A stretch of DNA of 64,000 bases. Source: Nereocystis luetkeana (Eukaryota; Sar; Phaeophyceae; Laminariales; Laminariaceae). The notes beneath the pieces were generated by a model. It was not told the DNA's origin. It made no database searches and saw nothing but the letters and a program-made list of their open reading frames with translations. Numbering within the stretch: the stretch's first letter is position 1; every line of letters starts with the position of its first letter. The stretch is from positions 2,695,501 through 2,759,500 of the forward strand of contig JARUPZ010000006.1 in the NCBI GenBank assembly GCA_031213475.1, given 5' to 3'. The translations under genes were made by a program, and so were the position numbers. Shown here one piece after another: positions 47,330 through 57,151 of the stretch.

Positions 47330-48600
47330 GGCAGATCAGCGCGCCTGTTAGTAGAGAGCGGGGTTGAGCAGCATATGGTCAGGCTACGCTACGGTCGTCT
47401 GTACGTAAATATCCTGGGGACGCGACGCACGTAGTAGATAGTTTGTCATTTATTTGGCGCGTGCTGATGCCAGGGTCTGGGTACGAGGTCAGAAATAGAT
47501 TTTCCGCTGGTGTTGTTATCCGACGGATATTTGAAACTAATCTTCGCTCCGTTGCTATGTGATATACCGCACCAGTTATGACGCAGCTCACTCTGCAGCT
47601 GCAGCATCATTACCTTGCCTCTTGTGCCCACCACCTTGCGCGAGCCCAAGAATAGTGGGTGACATCGTCCCTTGCCATGTGGTTTGAAAATTTCGTATTT
47701 TTTCTGGGTGTTTTTTTATGCAGTGTACGGTGTATGATACCATGTACGAGTACGCTCTGAGCGGTACTTTCCATCAACATGCCAAAGTGGCCGTCAGAAC
47801 TATGGAATAGCAGGGAAGACGGCTTTCAGACCTGGATCGTAGTAATGAAACTGCTTGAGGTGTATTAGGAAACCGAAAAAAACGCCAGCTGCGAAATCTT
47901 GAATTCCGTCGAAAGTCGTGTTTGTGACGTACACTCGTATATATCAAAAACAGCGGGGTACAGTAGTAGGCGTCTATCAGGATGGCGCCGTTTGGTACTC
48001 AACTAAAGCCGTCGCTACGAAATCCAGCAGTGAAACACACGTTCAACCGATAAATAACGTACTGTACTCTCACTGCATCAGTTGTATTTCGTATTTCCCC
48101 TTAACCGAGTGCTGGCAGTGCAACATACCAAGTATATCACAACCTCGGACAGGTCATCAATTCCAACTTGACGATCTAAATGGTATGTATCATCTAGCAC
48201 ATGTTCGATATAGCTTGTCTCAACGAACAGACTAGCAATAAGTTACGGTTACATAAAGTGTCAAGGAGGTAAAGTAACAGGGATCGTCTCGTGGTATCAC
48301 TCACGAGCAGTCCCACGGGTATGTACGAGTAGGAACTATGCGAGGAGGTTTAGGTATTGGACTGCGAGCGGATGTTACTAGGCTCTGGAGAGTTGACCCA
48401 CATGACCCACTCCACCTTTCCCCCTGTATTCGGCTACTCCTTTCCGGGCCGACATAATAAAGACACCTTAAACTATCTTCTACACACTGCGTGTTGCAGT
48501 GCCTCGCTCACAGCCTAGTGTGGCTGTTGGGAGCTTATTCATCCATCGCATATCAGCGCAAATTGAACACGTTAACGTCTTATTGTTCGAGCAAGCAGCC
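47330..48600. other. Anonymous DNA
   Basis: No recognisable gene or array. Confidence 0.45.
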
Positions 48601-48605
48601 TGATC

Positions 48606-48950
48606 ATGTCGAGTGGAACCCCAGTGGACGAGTCGTCCGAGATGGACGACCTGACCAGTCTCTTGAAGCAGCTGACGGCCGACAGGAGAGAAGACCAAGA
48701 TCGACGCGAGAGCGACCGAGAGCTGCGAAGTCAAGACGATGAGCGACTGAAGACGCAGATTTTGGAGGAGATGGATCGCATACCTGCTGCGGTTAATGAT
48801 GTTGCGTCTGGTGTTACTGGCGAGCGGGTCGGAACCTTTACCAGTGCAGGGGAAGTAACGGGAGTCAGCTCCAGTGGGAGTTTGCCAGGTCTTGGCGCGG
48901 TAATCAGACACTACGAGTACGATATTTATTTGGAATCGTCAAGTCGTCAA
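48606..48950 (+). CDS. Unrecognised charged, helical frame (possible gag-like N-terminus)
   Basis: The frame begins MSSGTPVDESSEMDDLTSLL and continues with a very charged segment (RREDQDRRESDRELR; ERLKTQILEEMDRI) likely to form a coiled coil, then a Ser/Gly/Val-rich end. Acidic start plus coiled coil is common at the N-terminus of retrotransposon Gag proteins. About 115 codons, ending at TAA. No RT or protease sequence is found close by, so a stand-alone host peptide or chance frame remains possible. Confidence 0.3.
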
Positions 48951-49404
48951 TAAAATCTATATCAATACCAAGTAAATCCCTCCAGAAAAAATATGGTGCA
49001 GGCAGTGGTCTCCGAGGTCCAAGCCCTTCACTTGTTCAAAGACACTTCTACAAAAAAACGCGGCTGTAGTGTCGAAGGGGTCAAGTCTAATGTGTGAAAA
49101 TGTGTTGTTCGCTGTTGTTGTTGTTCGCTGCGCGCATCCCTTAGTTTGAAGGCCTGACGTTCACATGGACGCTGCGTCGGACGGCTTCGGAGACGTGTTC
49201 ACGGGAGGAGTCGATACGCCCCGACTGGGTCGTGACTTCGCCGCCATTTGAGAACGTACTTGCTTTTTTGAAGCAGACATTGCGCGTTGCACATTTTAGG
49301 GTAGCATTCAACTCAGGCTTAGTTTTCTTGAGCCCACAAAGTCGCGGGGCACATGGTTGAATGCAAACCCTGCCCACGCTCTCGTGGTGCTTCCACGTGC
49401 TAAG

Positions 49405-49645
49405 TAAGGGTCATTCTTATCGGAGTATGTTTTTCCCAGAGTTTCGACATTTTTTTCGCGCAATTTTTCAGGCTTCCATATTATCCTGTTTTTCCCAAAT
49501 AAGGGGATGTTAACGAACTTGATATTTTTGGTTTTGGAGAGTTTCACGAATAGTGACAGAACGCCTCCGCATATCGATACATATCTCCGATTATTTCCAA
49601 ACTTTGGAATTTTTTTGAAAAAACGCTCTCCGACAAGAATGAACC
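49405..49645. mobile_element. MITE family M1, copy b
   Basis: Left GGGTCATTCTTATCGGAG and right CGCTCTCCGACAAGAATGA are inverted repeats. The interior is the reverse complement of copy a (24,632-24,873), for example TTCACGAATAGTGACAGAAC. Confidence 0.8.
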
Positions 49646-49649
49646 AAAG

Positions 49650-52400
49650 TAGTTTCGTGGTAGGGTGTGTAGCGCGACGGAAGCGTGGCTTCTTTGGTAT
49701 TGTGTACCAGACGGATGTGTGACTCGTGCGCAGGCTATTTCTATTAGGATGTAGCTATGACCCGCCTCAGCGGTGGCCGGATGGCCTTAAAGTAGGAGGG
49801 AGTTAAAAGGCCTGCGGATATTCTTCGCTTTTTCGTCTCGTTTTGTGGGGAGGTTTTCGCGTGTGACGAATAAAAAGCAGGCGACAGTGATGTACGATGC
49901 TCTCAAACCACCAGTAGTAGCAATACATCGCGGATTACCGCAGTAACATACAATACGTATATCACTCGTTCATAGCGAACCCCGCGCGAGGATAACATCG
50001 AATGATAACGCGGTGTCGTCCATTTTGCAATGAGGAGCGATGGGTATTTGATTAAAAAAATATAAACTCATTCACCTACAACGGGGACTGTAATACGTCC
50101 AACTTTATTGTTATTAAGCCTTAGCAACGGGGGCTTGCTGTTCACTGTCCGTTTCAATAGCACCTTGTTGTTTTATCCCTTCCCCTGTGATGGTCACCCT
50201 GGGATGGGTCAATCACACTGTTCCCAAAACACATTTCCGTTCCCTCCCCACGGGTGGAGTCGACTACATGCTGACGGACAACTGCCTCCAAAATCCCAAT
50301 GGCAGCTAGGGAAAAGCTTATTGTTTACCTGGTTGGTGTACTGTATACGTGACAGACTTGATCTTATCTCATTTTCTTTCCGACGTTCGATCTCTCGGCC
50401 TTGCTGATGCTACGGCTTTCTCCCGACTCCCTTGCTTTCCTGGCAATCATCGGCCTGATTGACCACCTCGGTCTTCCCTCACTCGTTGGCTGCCTTCCAT
50501 TGCCCCTCACTTTTCGACGGACGACTGCATGCGCCTTTTCTCGGGGCATCGCACCGTTCTGGGTACCAGATCGTTGTATACTATCCCGGTGATACTGTGT
50601 TGGTTTTAGAACTCGGCACGTCTTCTCTTTTCGCCGGCATTCAGACTGAGAGTACTACCCATGTCGTCAGCAGTAGTAGGTGTACGGGTACTTTGCGGTT
50701 GTTCTGTATTGCCGATCGATATGAGGTATCAGGTTCCGGTAGGTGGTGTGCTCTATACTGCTCATCATACTTGCAGTATCTCGATTGCTGCCTGCTGTTC
50801 TCAGGATTGAGTGCTATAATGCGCGTACAGTACGCATCCTGTTCTCGCAGCAATTTATGCGTATACTGCAAGTTGCGGTCTGCTGCGATGCCGTACATAC
50901 CGCTGCTGCTGCTGTTGTTGTTGTGCTGCTGCTGCTGGTGTTGCGGCTGGGTCTGCACAGTAGCAGCAGCTGCAGCAACCGACCGCAGCAGCAGCGGTGC
51001 TGCTATCTTTTATGTTATGCTGCAGCGCTGCAGCTGCTATCACTTTCGTGTGCGGGAGAGGTAATCTCCTCTGCACAAGCGCCGTTGGAAGTAGTGGTGA
51101 TATAGGCGTGGGTTTTGGGTACTTGGCAACTGGGCAGCAAAAGGGCAGCAAAACTACAGCAGTATACTATCATCGTGAAGAAAAGTAAATCAATCTCAGT
51201 CCTGTGAGAAACGCCTCGGAACTGAGCTGATTTCTGCCCCCGACAGCAGCAACTGCTCCAAATTATCGATGATCTTCTGGCTCAAAAGAAAAAATAGACG
51301 GTTGTGATTTCCGGGCTTCAGAGTACATACATGGCTGAAAAAGACAAAAATAATGAAGTCCCAAACAAATGTGCTATAATTAAGTTGGTCTATAAAATTC
51401 GAGTGAGACAGATACGAAAACTGAAGACTGACACTTGGCAGTGCCTTTTCCCTGCATCACTTGGCAGTGCCCTGATCCCGTTCGTAACAAGATCGAATGG
51501 TACATTTATGTCAACTTCATTAAAAGTAATCACACGACTTGGCACTGGGGTATATTTTCCTATCCGGAGCATGTACCGGCAGGCACCCATGCGCAGCCCT
51601 TGTATTGCTTTAAAAAAACAGCCGAAAAAATTCACGTACCGTCGCTGTGGGAAAAAAAGAGAAAAATGTTTGATTTTTTTTTATATTCCCCCAACGGCTG
51701 GAGGCGGCGCAATTTATTTGTGCTTTTCTGGTTGCAAATTGTCAACACGGTGATCGAAACCAGCTCGTGCGACGATCGACGCTCGATCTCGACATAGACT
51801 CAGCCCACGGCCAACCCGCTCGGTATCTGGCAAGGCCAACGAATATAGATGACGGCCTCGAAGATATCTGGTGGATCCCTTGTCTAGGGGGCGAGAGCTT
51901 GCAGGCGGCGTCCTGCGGTATCCTCCCAAGCCTGAAAAAGGATCAATCTTTTGCCATTCGAGACGTATGGAGAAGTTTTGTCTTCTTTTTTTTTGCAAAC
52001 CAGCGGCCAAATGTTTTTTTTATCATGCGCCTGATCAGCTCCCGCCACTGGACAACGGCCATGGTGTGAAGACGGTGACCCTGGGGTGGGTCGGAGCCCC
52101 TAACGAGCGCACTCCGTTCAGAATTCATGACGCAATCGTTTGTTTTGTTGATCGATGTCTGTTGAGGACTCGGAATCTGGCCGCTTCGAACCAAAAGATC
52201 GGCCTGAGTTTTTCTCAAGCCGATGTTGGCCCAACATCGGCCCCAGATGTGCGTATTTCGGGTTTTTTCAAAGGTTAGGATTTTTTTTTTTTTCACGTGG
52301 CCCATAGGAAGCGTGTTCTGAAATTGTTTGGCGGGTATCTTTGAAATTCACACTTTTTATTTAAACTTCGCTGTCCCATTGGCATAGGTCTTTATAGTCT
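49650..52400. other. Anonymous DNA with a CTG/CAG patch
   Basis: (CTG)n and (CAG)n interrupted runs at about 50,900-51,045 explain the longer frames there. No protein family was recognised. Confidence 0.5.
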
Positions 52401-52417
52401 CTTTTTTGCTTCCCTGG

Positions 52418-52566
52418 TGTCCGCAGTGGTGGGAGTGCGTATGCTTGTTTTTTTGTTCTTGCCTGTTTTACTACCGAGGTATTTCTTCCACTCCAGAGTT
52501 ATTGGAGCCTGTCCTGCGACCACGGACTGCATTGTATTGTGAGTTAATGTGAGAACAACAACAAAC
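52418..52566 (-). repeat. Dispersed repeat R1, copy b
   Basis: Inverted partner of 12,641-12,800. The minus-strand frame gives LTLTHNTMQSVVAGQAPITL, nearly the same peptide as copy a. It is flanked by a cluster of three TACCWGGTA palindromes (52,608-52,694). Confidence 0.7.
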
Positions 52567-52901
52567 AACAACAACCTATATCGATATTCGAATATACCAG
52601 TAGGTACTACCTGGTACCAGGTATCAATTTTGTACTGCTGTGCGTGACGTCAAATGACAACAAACAAGGAACTGCTACGTAGGAGTACCAGGTACGTATT
52701 AATACTGTTCGTCCATCATTACACGTAATAATCGCACATATCACGTACCAGTAGTAGCTTGATTATACTTGGATTATTGCCGTATTAGTGGCGCTCTACG
52801 TTATTGTGTGGTTGCTGTATTGCAGTACCCGTGCCTCGTGGAAGTAGCTAACTGTTATTTTTCGACATAATTCTTGTTTTACTCCTACCAAGAGCTTAGA
52901 C

Positions 52902-53032
52902 GTGCCTTTATACGAACCTAAGACGTGCCAAGACGAACGTAAGAAGCGCCAAAACGTGTCTAAGGCGCGCTAAGACGAGTCCAGGACGCGCTAAGACGCG
53001 CTAAGACGAGTCCAAGACGCGCCAAGACGCAA
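52902..53032. repeat. Short tandem repeat (AAGACGCGCTAAGACGAGTCC type)
   Basis: Irregular tandem units containing CTAAGACG, CCAAGACG and CGCGCTAAGACG, each 10-20 bases. Confidence 0.8.
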
Positions 53033-53049
53033 AAAATGGATAAACCACA

Positions 53050-53138
53050 TTAGAACCGCAGTCCCAATTTGAGGACAAAGTACTTGAAATTTGACTGGAT
53101 TGTCCCCAAAACGGGACTGCGGTTCTCAAGGGGTTAAG
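53050..53138. mobile_element. MITE family M3, copy a
   Basis: About 90 bp. TTAGAACCGCAGTCCC at the left and GGGACTGCGGTTCTCAAGGG at the right are inverted repeats; the interior TTTGACTGG is shared with copy b. Confidence 0.8.
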
Positions 53139-53812
53139 ACGATTGAAATTCGCACGAATGAGGGTCGATCTTAACGACACCTATTGTATTTCGTTTTTTC
53201 CTGAAATTTCGGCATTTCACCAAATTCACCGAAGATTGAATCTTATCAAGTAAGTGCCTCCGTTGGCTCGGGAAGCAATCGCCCACCCGGCACAGAACCG
53301 TCCCTACAGCAGCTGCGCTCGCGGAACCCATGCGTGCGATGGCCCCACAGTCATCGGCCTCACTCCTAGGCAGATGCCGGTGCCTTGGGGAGTGAAGTCC
53401 ATCAACAACTCGTCACGCAACATCGCCCAACGCTGGCCCAAAGCGACAAAGTCTCAGGTATTGCTGTCACCGAGCTCGGTCTGTCGGCCACCTCGATGAG
53501 GTAACCTGGTGAACTCGGCCACGAGAACCCAGAAAGCTATTATTGCATCTTCTGCGTTCGGCCATGACTTGCGAGTGACCTTAGAAACGACACCTGTCAG
53601 CCCTGTGCGCTCGCGAGTGGTCGCACAGCTCGAGCGGTGGGGTTGCCCAATACTCTACGGCCTTGTACTTAAATTTCCTGAAAAACCCTACAAACTTCGA
53701 GACGACTTTTTGGGGGGGTGAAGTTTTTCTGCTTTTCTCGAAAATATTTGGGGGAAATTCCGAAATTCCGGGAAAATACTGAAATTCGGGAAAACACTCG
53801 TCTTTAACCCTT

Positions 53813-53900
53813 TTAGGACCGCAGTCCCGTTTCGGGGGCAAATTACTTAGAATTTGACTGGTTTTTCCCAAAACGGGACTGCGGTACTAAAAGAGTTAAG
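53813..53900. mobile_element. MITE family M3, copy b
   Basis: TTAACCCTTTTAGGACCGCA at the left and GCGGTACTAAAAGAGTTAA at the right are inverted repeats. Same orientation and interior as copy a, 760 bases away. Confidence 0.85.
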
Positions 53901-53984
53901 ATGGACACTTAGTAAAAAAATATTGGCCTGCGCCTCTCAACGCTCGATTTCCCAGTCCGACTTACGGCTCGCTTCGCTCGTCTT

Positions 53985-54545
53985 AGAAGATTAGGCCTAC
54001 CTGGTGCCTTGCTACCCTGTCCTCCGGAGTAACCCTTATCCCCAACCATCTCCCCAAACATCACCCTCTTCGGCAGACCCTCCTCGCCCATGCGTGTCAC
54101 AAAGCCCGCAAACAAGAGCGTACGTCTGCGTACCGTCGTCTCAACGCTTTCAGATTTTGTCCTGAGAAGCGCGCTAGCATCGGATAGAATGTGGTCTTCG
54201 CGCTTTCGTTTTCGCCACCCAATGCATCGGAGGAGCATCTTGTGGTGGACCTCCCGTAGCCTACCGTAATCAGTATTGCTCGGGCTCCAAGTAACGCAAC
54301 CGTAGAGCAATGTTTCGATCACCTCGGCTCTCAGCACTCGCACCTTCAGGCGTAGGCGCACACCCGGGCGGTCGTAGATGCCCATCTTCTACCGTCCGAA
54401 GCATGCCCATGCCCTCTGGAGTCGACGCGTTACCTAGACACTTCTGCCCGTCCAATCTGCCCTGTGAGCCCCGCCCAGATACACAAACTCGGTCGTGTGT
54501 TTGTACACTTCGCCGGCGGTGACGCCTGCTTGGCTAACACCGTCA
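53985..54545 (-). pseudogene. LINE B: C-terminal fragment with internal deletion
   Basis: The minus strand reads TAGEVYKHTTEFVYLGG, TLLYGCVTWSPSNTDYGRLR, MLLRCIGWRKRKREDHIL, FAGFVTRMGEEGLPKRVMFG and DKGYSGGQG: the same C-terminal region as LINE A, with high identity at DNA level (for example 13,474-13,740 versus 54,028-54,300). Just after YSGGQ the sequence jumps to the GGGTAGCAAGGCACCAGG tail seen at the end of LINE C, skipping about 300 bases. A frame break separates the YLGG part from the rest. It is non-functional and has no RT catalytic core. Confidence 0.9.
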
Positions 54546-54770
54546 TACCGACCACCGACTTCACCACTCTCTAGTATTGATCTTGTGTCTTGCACCTGGA
54601 CTTTCCCATGTGGTGTCTTCTTCAGTTTTGCGACTGCTGTAGCGACAGTACACATCATAAGTTGGGAATAGTTTGCAAATCTGCACCCAAGGGGGTTGTG
54701 ATGCACCTAGCCTCTTTGGTCCCGCAGAGAGAGGTCAACGTCTACACTAGCCAAGCTACTGGTATCGTTG

Positions 54771-55523
54771 GGGATATCGACGGGTAGAAAGAACGGTTTA
54801 ATGTAAAGAACACACACATCGTGTGCTCCGTGACCGGCAGCACTAACTCTTCATTGCACGAGCACAGCGGTACAGCTTGTAGAGCATCGTTCACGACGTT
54901 CAGCCTGGAATCTTTCTTCAGCAGGTGCCACAACTGTCGTGAAAAGCAAAACGAACATCTTGAGGTACACACCTGGCAGTACGATGGTGTTCAGCGTCGT
55001 GACGAGTATTCAAATGGCCCTCAAGAAGTCCGAGGTGGCGGCCGAGGCGAACTTGGTAGTGTCCCAAGTGTTTGCCCAGGATTACAGCTCCTGAAACTGA
55101 ACCCAACGTGCTTGCTGTGCTGCTGTACATTGATTTTTCCCATCGGCTCAACCAATCAACCCCTTCCCGCAAGCATCTTGACACATATCAAGGAGCGATT
55201 TCATCCGGGCGGTAACGGCGGGACTGGATGGGACGGTAAAACCCCCGTCAAAATGGCCCGGCCATCCCGTCCTGCCGACAAATTCCCTGCCCGTCATCAC
55301 TTACGGTCCCGTCCCGGCGATGAAATCCTACCGGTGGGAAATTGCTGCCCCGTTGCGCGGTGACACCGAATAATACACCGTCCCGTTCCGCCGAGAAACT
55401 CGAAAACGTTTGTCCCGTCCCGCCGATAAAAGATCTCCTGTTGGAAATTATTGACCCGTCCCGTCGTGACACTGTGTGTGTGTGTTCTTCACATTAAACC
55501 GTTCTTTCTACCCGTCGACATCC
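54771..55523. mobile_element. Inverted-terminal-repeat element of about 750 bp
   Basis: Left end ATCGACGGGTAGAAAGAACG, then GTTTAATGTAAAGAACACAC. The right end is the inverted copy, GTGTGTTCTTCACATTAAAC and CGTTCTTTCTACCCGTCGAC. The terminal repeats are about 45 bp. The same pair of ends bounds the 80 bp centre of the palindrome at 57.15-58.75 kb. The interior contains a short unrecognised frame (ending VVSQVFAQDYSS, about 55,080) and a GC-rich array of CCCGTCCCGCCGA-like words (55,205-55,460). No transposase is present, so it is non-autonomous if mobile. Confidence 0.65.
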
Positions 55524-55540
55524 AGCACATAACGGTGCTC

Positions 55541-55623
55541 CTAGGATTGAAGAATCGGGACGGACATCGGTTGGGCTCAGTGCTCAGCACAACCAGTGTC
55601 CGTGCCGATTCTTCAATCCTAGA
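55541..55623. repeat. Hairpin (imperfect inverted repeat, about 35 bp stem)
   Basis: CTAGGATTGAAGAATCGG at the left pairs with CCGATTCTTCAATCCTAG at the right, and the stem continues inward through ACGGACA/TGTCCGT and GGTTG/CAACC with small bulges. In the palindrome arms at 57.8 and 58.05 kb only the right half of this hairpin is present, so the left half was added here by an inverted duplication. Confidence 0.8.
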
Positions 55624-56449
55624 AGAGATACCTGGTATAAGTTATGTGGTCACAAAGCTACGCCACATAGATACTACGTTGCCACGTGTGCAGTATGCAC
55701 TGCAGTGGGCAATGCAAAGCCATGCCATCATACCGTCCGTTCCCCTCGCTACCTCGATAAGGAATTCTGCGAGGCATGCCCTATCAGGCTACTAGCGAGT
55801 GAGGTAGGTCTTTCTGGCGGGTGTAAGGCCGGACTCACCCTCAAGAAGTGATACCTTCTTTCTGCTGACTGTGGCCGCGAGGCTCAGGCGGCAGTAGAGT
55901 TGGGTCGTACGTGGTGCGTCAGGCACGGAGACCTACGATTCGCGCGTCATTTTTTGGCAGCTGCGAGCAGAGCAGCAATGCTCAATCGAGGTGTCCGTGC
56001 GCGGAGGCAAGCGCCACCACAGGTCACACTACGGCACAGTCGTTTGCGCCGGTAGGAGGCTGGATTCGACGACGATGGAGGAGGGAGACTGAGCGTCGAC
56101 GTGCGGGGAAGAGACGGATTGACCTCCCCCTGCGCGAGAATTTTTATTTTCCAGATTAGAACCGCTAGTGCGTGGAGCATTTTGTTTTTCAGGATGACGG
56201 AGAAAGGGAATCGACTGGAGGGAATGGCAACGAGTGTACGCGCGAAGTAGCGGGTGGATTGGGCCAAGGCTATGAGCCGGCCATGAAGAGCGGCAGGAAA
56301 GCGGTGCACGGAGACCCATGATCTGCGCGCTGACTATCATCACGAGAGAAGCAGTCATAGTTTGTTTTTTCCTGGTATTGTTTTTCGCGAGGCGAAATAG
56401 TATCTACCGGTACTTGATATAAACGTCGTCACTGGTCTTGTAGTTTAAC

Positions 56450-56990
56450 GAGTTGTATACCAAGGAGCGATTACCCAATCGGGTAATGCTCGGGACGATA
56501 GCTGGTGGGGAGAACCCGAGACCAGGCGGACAGTGTAAGACTTGGCATAGATGCATAGTCGAAGACCTTAGGGAGTTCCGAGCCACCGAAGGGTCAACGG
56601 AAGTTGCCCCCTTGGTGTTTGGAGTTGAGACCGCGTTGTGGTCCACTGCAGCCAAAAAGGTGGGGAAGTGGTACCGGGGGATCCTTGAAGCAGCCGAACG
56701 GTTCATGGTGAGGTGGCACGAGGCTGAGGCTGAGATGAGTAGACAGCGCCGCGCATCCGCCGTGGATGGTGCCCAAAGGAACGGGGGGGGAGGGGGCAAC
56801 AGGAGAAGTGGCATAAAGCCCGACCGAGTGAATGCGGAGAGGGGGGGGAACAGGAGGGGTAGAAGGGAAACGGCGGTAGACGAAAGTAGGAAGGAGATGG
56901 CAGACAGGGTAGCAAGGCACCAAGTCGACTAGGAAGTAGAATATGACCATACTACTAGTGCTACCAACTGGTGCAGCTGGCTCGAACGTG
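56450..56990 (+). pseudogene. LINE C: C-terminal fragment and tail
   Basis: The plus-strand frame reads KERLPNRVMLGTIAGGENPR, GGQCKTWHRCIVEDLREF, a Trp/Lys-rich helix (KKVGKWYRGILEAAERFMVR), a Gly/Arg-rich tail, then DRVARHQVD and stop at 56,932. It corresponds to the last third of the LINE A C-terminal region but is clearly diverged, so it is another subfamily. The start near 56,450 is the 5' truncation point. The 3' end runs into a T-rich tract at 57,012. Confidence 0.85.
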
Positions 56991-57011
56991 GTCTTCCCTT
57001 GTCTTCTCTTT

Positions 57012-57076
57012 TAGTTTTTTTTTTTTTTTTTTTTTTTTGTTTTTTTTTTTTGTTTTTTTTTTTAATTTTTGTTTTG

Positions 57077-57115
<39 letters not shown>

Positions 57116-57132
57116 TTTTTTTTTTTTTTTCT
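57012..57132. repeat. Poly-T tract (about 120 bp)
   Basis: Nearly pure T with isolated G, A and C. It separates LINE C from the palindrome. Confidence 0.95.
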
Positions 57133-57151
57133 TTCTTGCGCTGACTCTCCG

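Noticed and set aside
50459..51105. Plus-strand frames of 120-201 codons
   Set aside because: Low-complexity Leu/Cys/Ser composition over a CTG patch and no consistent motif; treated as chance.
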